Origin: DASZHJ01 sp035604335 | GTDB taxonomy: Bacteria > Pseudomonadota > Alphaproteobacteria > ATCC43930 > CGMCC-115725 | DNA length: 38,511 nt | Assembly: GCA_035604335.1 (NCBI GenBank) | Contig: DATNIT010000044.1 | Span: 1-38,511 of the forward strand | Reading direction: 5' to 3' | In this document: in pieces, positions 24,457-32,468 of the stretch | Position numbering within the stretch: the stretch's first letter is position 1 | How the letters are laid out: each line of letters begins with the position of its first letter | Position numbers and translations under genes: made by a program | The notes under the pieces: generated by a model | Databases searched by the model: none | What the model was told of the DNA's origin: nothing | The model's input: the letters and a program-made list of their open reading frames with translations, nothing else

Positions 24457-25836
24457 GTGAGAATCCCTCTCGCTGCACCGACGCCTTATGGGCGGCAGCT
24501 ACTCACAGTCATGGAGCAGCTAGAGGGGTCTCAATGGTGGTCGCCCGAGCTCTTGCAGCGATATCAATTCGCTCTGCTCGAGCGACTGCTTGCACACGCT
24601 CACGAGACCGTGCCGTTCTATCGGACACGGCTCGCGGCTCTTGGCTATCGCGCAGGCCAATCGATCACGCCGGAGTTTTGGCGGCAGCTTCCCATACTCA
24701 AGCGCAGTGACGTCCAGGATCAGGGAGATGCGCTCAAGAGCACGAGCGTTCCGGCCGAGCATGGCGACGCCTTCAAAGTCAACACCTCGGGATCGACGGC
24801 GACGCCCCTCTCCGTCTGGCGAACAGATCTGCACGCGCTGATATTGCAGGCGATCGTGTTGCGCAGAGTGATCTGGCAGGGCTGTGATTTCCGGCTCAAG
24901 TTCGGTACGGTCATGTGGGACCGGGAAGATGCCTCGTTTGCGCCCGCAGGCGGGCATCACCCTAACTGGGGGTCGCCAGCGGCCCTGGCGTACCAGACCG
25001 GACCGGCGGTCGTGATCGACAACCGGTCGAGCACCGCCGAAATCGCGGACTGGTTGCTGCGCGAGCAGCCGGATTATCTGAGAATTGTCCCCACGCTGCT
25101 GAAGGATCTGCGCTTTCACTGCAGGGACCAGGGTCTTGCAACGCCGCACAACCTCAAGGCCATCATGTGCGGTTCGGAGGTGGTCAGCCCCGATCTGCGT
25201 GAGCTTGTCCGGCGCACCTTTAGGCTGGAGCTCTTCGGCTCGTACGGCGCGCGCGAGATCGGCACCATCGCGCTGCAATGCCCGGACCACCCGCACTACC
25301 ATGTCCAGGCGGAAGCGACGCTGCTCGAGGTTCTCGATGAGAGCGGCAACCCCTGTGCGCCCGGAGAGACAGGTACCGTCATCCTCACCTCGCTCCATGG
25401 CTACGCATCGCCGTTGATTCGCTACGAGATCGGCGACCGCGCGGTGGTGGGGTCTCCGTGCCCGTGCGGGCGCCCTCACCCGGTGCTGCAACAAGTGGTG
25501 GGCCGGACGCGCGACCGCGTCGTCCTGCCCTCGGGAAAGCGCCGCTATTGCTACTTCGGCAGTCTCGCCTTCTGGGAATTCAGAGATCTGCGGCAGTTCC
25601 AGGTCATCCAACGGAGCTTCTTCGACCTCGAGGTCAGGCTGGTGGCGCGGCACCGGCTGACGCCGGACGTCGAGGCCGAGGTCGCACGGCGGATCAAGAT
25701 CGTGACCGGTGAGCACTTCTCGGTCCGGTTCACGTATCACGACTCGATTCCACTCCCCCCCGGCGGCAAGTTCCAAGACCTCGTGTGCGAGGTGGATCCG
25801 GCGGACGCGCCGGAATCCGTGGGTGCAGCGCCATGA
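24457..25836 (+). CDS. PaaK/CapK-like AMP-forming ligase
   Basis: 459 residues. It belongs to the phenylacetate-CoA ligase (PaaK)-like branch of ANL enzymes, which also includes CapK proteins of polysaccharide loci. Seen: F-Y-R-T-R-L near residues 50-55; the adenylation loop V-N-T-S-G-S-T-A-T-P-L at about 108-118; M-C-G-S-E-V-V near 230; F-G-S-Y-G-A-R-E-I-G near 257-266; Y-E-I-G-D-R-A near 322 (ribose-binding Asp); C-P-C-G-R-P and V-G-R-T-R-D-R-V downstream. The S-G-S-T loop with T-P replacing the usual G-x-P/K matches CapK-like members. The start is GTG at 24457 or ATG at 24511; no RBS decides. It lies 279 bp after the glycan set and 16 bp before the binding-protein gene, so its link to either is unsettled. 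Substrate acid unknown. Confidence 0.78.
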   Translation: MRIPLAAPTPYGRQLLTVMEQLEGSQWWSPELLQRYQFALLERLLAHAHETVPFYRTRLAALGYRAGQSITPEFWRQLPILKRSDVQDQGDALKSTSVPAEHGDAFKVNTSGSTATPLSVWRTDLHALILQAIVLRRVIWQGCDFRLKFGTVMWDREDASFAPAGGHHPNWGSPAALAYQTGPAVVIDNRSSTAEIADWLLREQPDYLRIVPTLLKDLRFHCRDQGLATPHNLKAIMCGSEVVSPDLRELVRRTFRLELFGSYGAREIGTIALQCPDHPHYHVQAEATLLEVLDESGNPCAPGETGTVILTSLHGYASPLIRYEIGDRAVVGSPCPCGRPHPVLQQVVGRTRDRVVLPSGKRRYCYFGSLAFWEFRDLRQFQVIQRSFFDLEVRLVARHRLTPDVEAEVARRIKIVTGEHFSVRFTYHDSIPLPPGGKFQDLVCEVDPADAPESVGAAP

Positions 25837-25852
25837 GCAAGCGGAGGATGCA

Positions 25853-26872
25853 ATGAGGTCATTGTTGGGTACGCTGGCGCTCGCGGCGCTGACGGCGCTG
25901 GGCGCGGTGGATGCCGCCGCCGGCACGGTCGACGACATCCGCCAGCGCGGGGTCCTGCGCTGCGGCATCAGGGTCGACGCGCCGGGTTTTGCGTTTACCG
26001 ACGACAAGGGTGTCGCGCGCGGGTTCGATGTCGAGTTTTGCCACGCGCTGGCGGCGGCCGTCCTGGGCGATCCCGCGAAGATCGAGACGCAGCCGCTGCT
26101 CGTCCGGGACGCCATTGTCCAGCTGCGCAACGGCGCCGTCGACGTCCTGACCCATGGCCTCACGTGGAACTATTCGCGCGACAACGGCGGCGGCGTCACG
26201 TTCGTCGGGGTTTGGTTTTATGACGGCCAAGGTTTCATGGTTCGCCGGAGCTCGGGCATCACCAGCGCAACGCAACTGAACGGCGCTTCGATCTGCATCA
26301 TCGAGGGATCGTCGGGCGAGCTCACCATCGGGGACTATTTTCGAGCCCACAACATGCAGTACCAGGTCGTCGTTTTCGCCGATGTCGCGGAGTCGCGCCG
26401 CGCCTACGACGAGGGCCGCTGCGATGCGTGGTCGAGCGACAAAGGAAACCTTGCCGCTCGCGGATTGGCGTTGAGAAAGCGCGAAGATCACGTGATCCTG
26501 CCCGAGATGATCATGCGCGACCCACTCGGCCCGGTCGTGCGCAAAGACGACGCGCAATGGTTCGATATCGTGCGTTGGACGCGTTACGCGCTGATCGAGG
26601 CGGAGGATCTCGGGATCACCCAGGCCAATATCGAAGACATGCGGCGCAGCTCGGGAAATCCCGAGGTACAGCGGCTGCTGGGCGTGACCGACGAATTGGG
26701 CGCGAAGAACAACCTCTCGAAGGACTGGGCCTATAACACCATCAAGGCCGTTGGCAACTACGGAGAAATCTACGACCGCTATCTCGGTCCCAGCACCAAG
26801 CTCGATCTCGACCGCGGCCCCAATCGCCTCTGGAAGGACGGCGGCCTTCTCTATGCACCGCCATTCCGGTGA
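25853..26872 (+). CDS. Periplasmic amino-acid-type binding protein (AapJ-like, SBP family 3), orphan
   Basis: 339 residues from ATG at 25853 with GGAGG 6 nt upstream. Residues 1-24 are a Sec signal peptide ending V-D-A-A-A-G. The mature start T-V-D-D-I-R-Q-R-G-V-L-R-C-G-I and the F-A-F-T-D-D-K-G-V-A-R-G-F-D-V-E-F-C segment are the family 3 signature of AapJ/BztA general amino-acid binding proteins, and the length is typical for AapJ. The N-Y-S-R-D and W-F-Y-D-G-Q-G-F-M-V segments also fit that group. No permease or ATPase gene follows: the next gene is convergent after 9 bp. It may therefore feed a transporter encoded elsewhere. It is probably cotranscribed with the PaaK-like gene 16 bp upstream. 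Confidence 0.87.
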   Translation: MRSLLGTLALAALTALGAVDAAAGTVDDIRQRGVLRCGIRVDAPGFAFTDDKGVARGFDVEFCHALAAAVLGDPAKIETQPLLVRDAIVQLRNGAVDVLTHGLTWNYSRDNGGGVTFVGVWFYDGQGFMVRRSSGITSATQLNGASICIIEGSSGELTIGDYFRAHNMQYQVVVFADVAESRRAYDEGRCDAWSSDKGNLAARGLALRKREDHVILPEMIMRDPLGPVVRKDDAQWFDIVRWTRYALIEAEDLGITQANIEDMRRSSGNPEVQRLLGVTDELGAKNNLSKDWAYNTIKAVGNYGEIYDRYLGPSTKLDLDRGPNRLWKDGGLLYAPPFR

Positions 26873-26881
26873 GGCAGGCTA

Positions 26882-28507
26882 TCAGAATTCCTCCGGCACC
26901 ATCGCGATGGCGCCGCACGGGCATTCCTGCGCGCAGACCCCGCAGCCCTTGCAGTAGTCGTAGTTGAAGCGGAAGCGCTCGCCGGCGCCAAGCTTGATCA
27001 CGGCGTTGTCGGGACACACACCGTAGCAGTTGTCGCACTCGAAGCAGTTGCCGCAGGAGAGGCAGCGCCGCGCCTCGTAAAGCGCGTTCGTCTCGTCGAG
27101 ACCGTGCTGCACCTCCTCGAAGGTGCTCGTGCGGCGCGCGAGCTCCAGCACCGGCCGTATCGTCTTGGGCGCGTCGGCGTAATACCACGCATTGAGCTTG
27201 TCGAAGCTCGCGAGCTCGTAGCGCTCGGCCGGGGCGTAGGCGGCGCCGCGGAGCCACGCATCGATGTGGCGCGCCGCCTTCTTGCCGTGCCCTACGCCGA
27301 CGGTGACGGTGCGCTCGGAGGGCACCATGTCGCCGCCCGCGAAGATGCCGGCATAGCCGGTCATCATGTTGGGGCCGACCTTGACCACGCCGTTCGCGAT
27401 CTCGAGCCCGGGCACGCCCTCGAGCAGCGAGAGGTCGACATCCTGGCCGAGGGCCAGGACCAGCGAGTCCGCCTCGAGCGTCTCGAACTCGCCGGTGGGC
27501 TGCGGGAAGCCCGAGGCGTCGAGCACCATCTTCTCGACCGTGATCGTGCCCTCGTCCATGCGCTTGATGGTCGAGAGCCACTTCATCAGGACGCCTTCCT
27601 CCAGCGCTTCCTCGACCTCGAAATCGTGGGCGGGCATGCGCTCGCGCGTACGGCGATAGACGATGAGCGCCTCGGTGGCGCCGAGCCGCTTGGCGGTGCG
27701 CGCGACGTCGAGCGCGGTGTTGCCGCCGCCGTAGACGACCACGCGTCGGCCGAGCAGCGGCTTTTCCTCGCCTTCCATGGAGCGCAGCACCTGCACCGCA
27801 TCGAGGATCTTCGCGGCCGCGCCGGCCGGGATATAGGCCCGCTTGGCGATATGGGCGCCCACGGCCAGGAACGCCGCGTCGAAGCCGCCGGCCTTCACGG
27901 CCTCGAGAATGTTGTCGACCTTCGCGTTGAGCCGGAGCTCGACGCCGAGATCGAGAATGCGAGCGACTTCCGCGTCCAGTACCTCGCGCGGCAAGCGGTA
28001 CTTGGGAATGCCGAAGCGCATCATGCCGCCGGCCGCGGGGCCGGCGTCGTGAATCGCGACCCGATGCCCCATGCGCCGCAAATGATAGGCCGCCGAAAGG
28101 CCGGAGGGTCCCGCGCCCACCACCAGCACGCGCTTTCCGCTCTCGGTTTCGGGAGGCGCGAAGCGCCAGCCGCGCTTGATCGCCTCATCGCCCAGGAATC
28201 GCTCGACCGAGTTGATACCGACGGCGGCATCGAGCTGGCCGCGATTGCAGGCTGTCTCGCAGGGGTGATAGCAGACGCGCCCCATGACCGCCGGGAGCGG
28301 ATTGTCCTTCGAGAGCTCGCGCCACGCGGTCTCGTAGTCGCCGGACTCCGCGTGGAACAGCCAGCCTTGAATATTCTCGCCGGCGGGACAGGCGTGATTG
28401 CAGGGCGGCAGCCGATCCAGATAAACGGGGCGCGATGTGCGCCAGGAGCCGGTCTGGTTGACGAGGCTGGAGCCGACGTCGAGCGTGATGGCGAACGGGT
28501 GCTCCAT
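26882..28507 (-). CDS. GltD-like FAD/NAD(P) and [4Fe-4S] subunit of the 2-oxoacid oxidoreductase
   Basis: 541 residues. The N-terminal iron-sulfur region has C-N-H-A-C-P-A-G-E-N-I-Q (about 36-47) and C-Y-H-P-C-E-T-A-C-N-R-G. The FAD loop V-V-G-A-G-P-S-G-L-S-A-A lies near 129-140 and the NAD(P) loop V-Y-G-G-G-N-T-A-L-D-V-A-R-T near 260-273. The C-terminus adds a ferredoxin domain with C-L-S-C-G-N-C-F-E-C-D-N-C-Y-G-V-C-P and C-K-G-C-G-V-C-A-Q-E-C-P. It should pass electrons between the TPP enzyme and NAD(P) in place of free ferredoxin. Phenylglyoxylate dehydrogenase of Azoarcus has a comparable flavin subunit (PadH) and a separate ferredoxin-like one; here both appear fused. The start overlaps the beta-subunit stop by one base (TGATG). 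Last gene of the operon. Confidence 0.88.
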   Translation of the reverse strand: MEHPFAITLDVGSSLVNQTGSWRTSRPVYLDRLPPCNHACPAGENIQGWLFHAESGDYETAWRELSKDNPLPAVMGRVCYHPCETACNRGQLDAAVGINSVERFLGDEAIKRGWRFAPPETESGKRVLVVGAGPSGLSAAYHLRRMGHRVAIHDAGPAAGGMMRFGIPKYRLPREVLDAEVARILDLGVELRLNAKVDNILEAVKAGGFDAAFLAVGAHIAKRAYIPAGAAAKILDAVQVLRSMEGEEKPLLGRRVVVYGGGNTALDVARTAKRLGATEALIVYRRTRERMPAHDFEVEEALEEGVLMKWLSTIKRMDEGTITVEKMVLDASGFPQPTGEFETLEADSLVLALGQDVDLSLLEGVPGLEIANGVVKVGPNMMTGYAGIFAGGDMVPSERTVTVGVGHGKKAARHIDAWLRGAAYAPAERYELASFDKLNAWYYADAPKTIRPVLELARRTSTFEEVQHGLDETNALYEARRCLSCGNCFECDNCYGVCPDNAVIKLGAGERFRFNYDYCKGCGVCAQECPCGAIAMVPEEF

Positions 28508-29529
28508 CAGGCCTCTCCCTCGGGCTCGAGGAGGCGGTACTCGGCGATGTTGTGGTCGGCAAACTCCTGGAGCCGCGCGATGCGAGGATCACCCTCGGCC
28601 TTGAACAGATGCGCGAACCGCCTCTGCGGCTTGAGATACTCGCTTACGGGAACGCGGCGCCGGATCTTGCGGCTGCCGGTGACGGCGCCGTACTCGGCTT
28701 CGAACACCGGAAACAGGCCGCATTCCACCGCGAGCCGTGCCAGCCGGATGGTGTCGTGGGAGGCGGAGCCCCAGCCGAGCGGACACGGCACGTGGATGTG
28801 AATATAGCGAGCGCCGTGAATGCCCATGGCCTTCACCACCTTGCGCTCGAGATCGTGGAGGTCGGCGACGGTCGCGGTCGCGACGTAGGGAATGCCGTGG
28901 GCGACGGCGATCTTCGGCACGCTCTTTCCCGTGCCGAACACGTTGCCGGGCTCCGGACCGAGGGCGGGCGTGGTCGCCGTACGCGCGGTCGGCGGCGTCG
29001 CCGAGGAGCGCTGTACGCCGGTGTTCATGTAGCCTTCGTTGTCGTAGCAGATGTAGAGCACGTCGTCGTTCCGCTCGAACATGCCGGAGAGGCAGCCGAA
29101 GCCGATGTCCGTGGTGCCGCCGTCACCGCCCTGCGCAATGGTGCGCACCTCGCCGCGGCCCTTGACGCGCATCGCCGCCGCCACGCCGGTCGCGACCGCA
29201 GCGGCGTTGCCGAACAGCGAATGCAGCCACGGAACCTGCCACGACGTCTCGGGATAGGGCGTCGTGAAGACCTCGAGGCAGCCGGTGGCGTTGACGGCGA
29301 TGAGATTGCCGCCGGTCGCGCGCATGGCCGCATCGATGGCATAGCGCGCGCCCAGCGCCTCGCCGCAGCCCTGGCACGCGCGATGCCCGCAGGTCAGCGC
29401 GTTGGAGCGGTCGATCGAGGCCTGGACCGCGCGCTCCGCCTCGGAGACGAGGCGATTGCCGACCGTGAAGGTGCCCTTCTGATAGAACTTGAGTTTCTGG
29501 GTCGGCCCGACCGCGGCTCGCTCGCTCAT
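28507..29529 (-). CDS. 2-oxoacid:acceptor oxidoreductase, beta (TPP-binding) subunit
   Basis: 340 residues. C-Q-G-C-G-E-A-L-G near residues 54-62 gives the first iron-sulfur ligands, N-A-T-G-C-L-E-V another, as in PorB. The thiamine-diphosphate motif is G-D-G-G-T-T-D-I-G-F-G near 135-145, closing with Y-I-C-Y-D-N-E-G-Y-M-N-T-G. T-G-V-Q-R-S-S-A-T-P follows, typical of pyruvate/2-ketoisovalerate/phenylglyoxylate oxidoreductase beta chains. It binds the 2-oxoacid as a TPP adduct, decarboxylates it oxidatively and forms acyl-CoA together with alpha and gamma. The gene lies 13 bp after the alpha gene. The exact 2-oxoacid cannot be told from sequence alone. Confidence 0.9.
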   Translation of the reverse strand: MSERAAVGPTQKLKFYQKGTFTVGNRLVSEAERAVQASIDRSNALTCGHRACQGCGEALGARYAIDAAMRATGGNLIAVNATGCLEVFTTPYPETSWQVPWLHSLFGNAAAVATGVAAAMRVKGRGEVRTIAQGGDGGTTDIGFGCLSGMFERNDDVLYICYDNEGYMNTGVQRSSATPPTARTATTPALGPEPGNVFGTGKSVPKIAVAHGIPYVATATVADLHDLERKVVKAMGIHGARYIHIHVPCPLGWGSASHDTIRLARLAVECGLFPVFEAEYGAVTGSRKIRRRVPVSEYLKPQRRFAHLFKAEGDPRIARLQEFADHNIAEYRLLEPEGEA

Positions 29530-29542
29530 CGAGATATCTCCC

Positions 29543-30805
29543 TCAGTCCGCCGCGGTGTGCCGAGCCTGCTGGCTCAGGTGGCGCAAGATGTTCTCGGCA
29601 GTCGGCCCGGAGCGCCGGACCTTGCGCACGCGGTGCAGCTCCTTTGCGATGATGTCGTGGTTGAGGTCGAGGAAATGCGCGCCCTCCCAGGGCTGCACCC
29701 AGGCCTGGCGGAACACCCGCTCGAGCGAGGGCCGCGTGATCGCCCGGCCGCCCAGTCCCGCCACCACCGAATGGACCCGGGGCGCCGCGGTGTTGCGCAG
29801 CGCAAGGCCGACGTTGTTGGCGAGCTGGCCGCCCATGCCGACCGCGAAGCTCTTCTCCACCACCACGACATGCTTGGCGCGGATCAGCACGTCGCGCAGC
29901 GCCTCGGTCGGAAACGGCCGGAACGACACCAGCGTGACGAGCCCGACCGGCAGGCCATCCGCGCGCATGGCGTCGACCGTGTCCTTGATCGTGCCGTTGA
30001 CCGAGCCCATCGCGACGATCAACATCTCCGCGTCTTCGGTCCGGTAGGTGCGCAGCAATCCGCCGGAGTTGCGGCCGAAGCGGGCCTCGAACTCGGCAGC
30101 GAGATCAGGGATGAGGCGCAGCGCCAGCGTCTGCTTGTAATGCTGGAGGTAGCGCACCTCGGTGAAGGCGTCGGGCCCGACCATGGCGCCGATCGAGACC
30201 GGTTGGCGCGGGTCGAGCACTTGCACAGGCTCATAGGGCGGCAGGAACGCGTCGACGTCGGCCGGGTCGGGAATGTCCACGCACTCGACCGCATGCGTGA
30301 GGATAAAACCGTCCACGCACACCATCACCGGCATCGACAGCTCCTCGGCGAGCCGGAACGCCTGGATGTGGAGGTCGACGGCCTCCTGGTTCGTCTCGGC
30401 GAACAGCTGCATCCATCCGGCGTCGCACATCGACATGGCGTCGGAATGGTCGTTCCAGATATTGATGGGCGCGCCGATCGCGCGGTTGCCGAGCGTCATC
30501 ACGATCGGCAGGCCGAGACCGGAGGCGTTGTAGACCGCCTCGGCCATGAACAGCAGGCCTTGGCTCGCCGTCGCCGTATAGGCCCGCGCGCCCGCCGCGG
30601 AGGCACCGATCGCCACCGACAAGGCGCCGAACTCGGACTCCACGTTGATGAATTCGCAGTTCTTCAAGTCCCCCATGCGTACCATCTCGCCGAGGCCCTC
30701 GACGATGTGGGTCTGCGGGGTGATCGGGTAGGCGCAGACCACCTCGGGCCGGCACATCGCGATCGCTTCCGCCATCGCGCGCGAGCCTTCGATTTGCTTC
30801 AGCAT
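29543..30805 (-). CDS. 2-oxoacid:acceptor oxidoreductase, alpha subunit
   Basis: 420 residues from ATG at 30805, with M-L-K-Q-I-E-G-S-R-A-M-A-E-A-I aligned to the usual PorA start and an AGGG element upstream; the frame upstream to 30928 belongs to the gamma gene's antisense-frame overlap and is Pro/Arg-rich. Motifs: V-V-C-A-Y-P-I-T-P-Q-T-H-I-V-E near 22-36 and E-S-E-F-G-A-L-S-V-A-I-G-A-S near 56-69, the pyrimidine-binding domain with its conserved glutamate. T-A-T-A-S-Q-G-L-L-F-M follows. This is the core catalytic chain with beta. It sits 16 bp after gamma and 13 bp before beta, giving the order gamma, alpha, beta, flavin subunit. Confidence 0.9.
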   Translation of the reverse strand: MLKQIEGSRAMAEAIAMCRPEVVCAYPITPQTHIVEGLGEMVRMGDLKNCEFINVESEFGALSVAIGASAAGARAYTATASQGLLFMAEAVYNASGLGLPIVMTLGNRAIGAPINIWNDHSDAMSMCDAGWMQLFAETNQEAVDLHIQAFRLAEELSMPVMVCVDGFILTHAVECVDIPDPADVDAFLPPYEPVQVLDPRQPVSIGAMVGPDAFTEVRYLQHYKQTLALRLIPDLAAEFEARFGRNSGGLLRTYRTEDAEMLIVAMGSVNGTIKDTVDAMRADGLPVGLVTLVSFRPFPTEALRDVLIRAKHVVVVEKSFAVGMGGQLANNVGLALRNTAAPRVHSVVAGLGGRAITRPSLERVFRQAWVQPWEGAHFLDLNHDIIAKELHRVRKVRRSGPTAENILRHLSQQARHTAAD

Positions 30806-30821
30806 AGCCGCCCTCGCTCCC

Positions 30822-31394
30822 TCAAGCCGCCGCCGGCGTGGACGCCAGCGTCTCATAGGCGGCGGTGGCGGCGGCGACGTTCGCCTCGCCGACCTTGCCG
30901 GGAAAGGCTTCGCGGATGGCGGCCGCAACCGAGTGCAGGTTGACGATCGCAGTCAAGGCGGCGAATGCCCCGAGCAGCGCGGCGTTCGGCACCGGCCGGT
31001 TCACGTGCTTGAGGGCGAGCTCGCTCGCGGGCACGGCGCGCGCGTGCCCTGCCGGGAGCTTGGCCGCAATGCCGGCGAGGCCGAGCTCGGCGAGGCTCTT
31101 GTTGGTGTTGACCAGCAGGTAGCCATCGGGCCTGAGGCCCTGGAACACGTCGATTGCCTTGAAGAGCGTGGGGTCCTGGACGATCAGCGCGTCCGGCTCG
31201 AGGATCGGCTCGCGCAGCCGGATCTCGTGGTCGTCGATGCGGCAGAACGAAACGACGGGCGCCCCCATGCGCTCGGAGCCGAAGCTCGGAAAGGCCTGCG
31301 CGTGCTCGCCTTCGAGGAAGGCTGAGACCGCGAGCATCTCCGCCGCCGTGACGACTCCCTGGCCGCCCCGGCCGTGAATCCGTATCTGAAACAT
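30822..31394 (-). CDS. 2-oxoacid:acceptor oxidoreductase, gamma subunit
   Basis: 190 residues from ATG at 31394 with GGGAGG 2-8 nt upstream; a TTG at 31409 would add five residues inside the RBS. It opens M-F-Q-I-R-I-H-G-R-G-G-Q-G-V-V-T-A-A-E, the CoA-binding-domain signature of PorG/PadE. F-G-S-E-R-M-G-A-P-V near 43-52 and the V-N-T-N-K-S segment are also typical. First gene of the operon and nearest to the FNR/FixK-like site about 90-105 bp upstream. Such enzymes are usually oxygen-sensitive, which fits oxygen-linked control. Confidence 0.9.
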   Translation of the reverse strand: MFQIRIHGRGGQGVVTAAEMLAVSAFLEGEHAQAFPSFGSERMGAPVVSFCRIDDHEIRLREPILEPDALIVQDPTLFKAIDVFQGLRPDGYLLVNTNKSLAELGLAGIAAKLPAGHARAVPASELALKHVNRPVPNAALLGAFAALTAIVNLHSVAAAIREAFPGKVGEANVAAATAAYETLASTPAAA

Positions 31395-31484
31395 CGCCTC
31401 CCTTTGCACACCGCCAAAATCGCGGTGCTAGCCGGCGCGGACTGCCGCACAAATTGCAGGTTAATGGGGCACAGGAAACGCGCA

Positions 31485-31498
31485 TTGATCCACGTCAA
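31485..31498. promoter_or_regulatory. FNR/FixK-type box TTGAT-CCAC-GTCAA
   Basis: The 14-bp site matches the TTGAT-n4-ATCAA consensus of alphaproteobacterial FNR/FixK/FnrL regulators at nine of ten half-site bases. It lies between the oxidoreductase operon (start 31394, minus) and the dehydrogenase gene (start 31679, plus). A TATAGA at 31515-31520 could be a rightward -10; a leftward -10 is less clear (TTAACC region near 31459-31464). Oxygen-dependent control of the oxidoreductase operon is the simplest reading, but direction is not proved. Confidence 0.6.
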
Positions 31499-31678
31499 GC
31501 CACCGGACCAGTCCTATAGAGGCGCAATGCCCGGAAATCTTGATCTCTAGCGACGATAACGAGGGTGGCTCAGGCGCCCGCTCGGGCGCGGCGGTGCGCT
31601 GGGAAAGTGCGGATTTCGCGGCTTCGCGAGTTCCCCTATGATCATCTCAAGCGATCCATCGGCAGAGAATTTTCGCCC

Positions 31679-32428
31679 ATGACCTCGACAGCGGAACTCT
31701 CGGGACAAATGGCCCTCGTAACAGGCGCCGGACGCGGGCTCGGCCGCGCCATCGCCACACGGCTCGCTCAAGCCGGGGCCGGCGTTCACATGGTGGATCG
31801 CGACAGGGGCGCGGTCGAGGCGGCGGCGGCGGTGATCGCCGGACAGGGTCTGACCGCCTTCCCCCATGAAGCCGACGTCACCGACGAGGAGTCGCTCTCG
31901 CGGTTGCGGGCCGCGGTGACGCGCACGGCGGAGCGGCTGGATATCCTCGTCAACAACGCCGGCGGCTGGCGCCACGCCCGCTATAACGAGATTACCGTCG
32001 AGGATTGGCGCTGGACCTTCGACACGAACGTGCTGAGCGTGCTGCTCTGCTCGCGCCGCTTCGCCGATCTGATGATCGCGCGCCGTTACGGCCGCATCGT
32101 CAATATCGCATCGGTCGACGCTCATACGGCAAAGCCGACGCTGCCCCATTATGCCGCCGCCAAGGCGGCGGTGGTGAGCCTCACCAAGTCGCTCGCCGAG
32201 GAGCTCGCGCCCCATCAGGTGCTCGTGAATGCGGTAAGCCCGGGCGGGATCGCCACCGAGGCGGCAAAGGCCCAGAGCTGGCTCGCCCAGAGCATCCCCA
32301 AGATTCCGGTGCGCCGAGCCGCCGAGCCCGAGGACATCGCCGAGGTCGTGGCGTTCCTCGCCTCGCCGCGCAACCGGTTCATCGTGGGCGAAACGGTGAT
32401 CGCCAGCGGCGGCGCCCTGATGGCGTGA
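31679..32428 (+). CDS. Short-chain dehydrogenase/reductase (FabG-like)
   Basis: 249 residues from ATG at 31679, giving the classic SDR length; the frame's earlier start at 31565 adds 38 residues before the Rossmann fold. Cofactor loop T-G-A-G-R-G-L-G at 15-22, then M-V-D-R-D at the end of strand 2 (an acidic residue here often favours NAD over NADP). N-N-A-G follows, with the catalytic Ser145, Tyr158 and Lys162 (Y-A-A-A-K). The S-P-G-G-I-A-T-E substrate-side loop is intact, and the terminal G-x-x-V-I-A-S-G-G fits the family. The substrate is unknown. It lies 40 bp before the flavin monooxygenase gene, so the two are probably cotranscribed. Confidence 0.88.
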   Translation: MTSTAELSGQMALVTGAGRGLGRAIATRLAQAGAGVHMVDRDRGAVEAAAAVIAGQGLTAFPHEADVTDEESLSRLRAAVTRTAERLDILVNNAGGWRHARYNEITVEDWRWTFDTNVLSVLLCSRRFADLMIARRYGRIVNIASVDAHTAKPTLPHYAAAKAAVVSLTKSLAEELAPHQVLVNAVSPGGIATEAAKAQSWLAQSIPKIPVRRAAEPEDIAEVVAFLASPRNRFIVGETVIASGGALMA

Positions 32429-32468
32429 CGACACCGGGCGCGCGCCCCTTCTCGATCGGGAGACGGTC

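Noticed and set aside
27104..28801. 565-codon plus frame opposite the flavin subunit
   Set aside because: Shadow frame; the minus strand shows FAD, NAD(P) and iron-sulfur motifs.
29489..30943. 484-codon plus frame opposite the alpha subunit
   Set aside because: Shadow frame rich in His/Arg/Asp with no domain.
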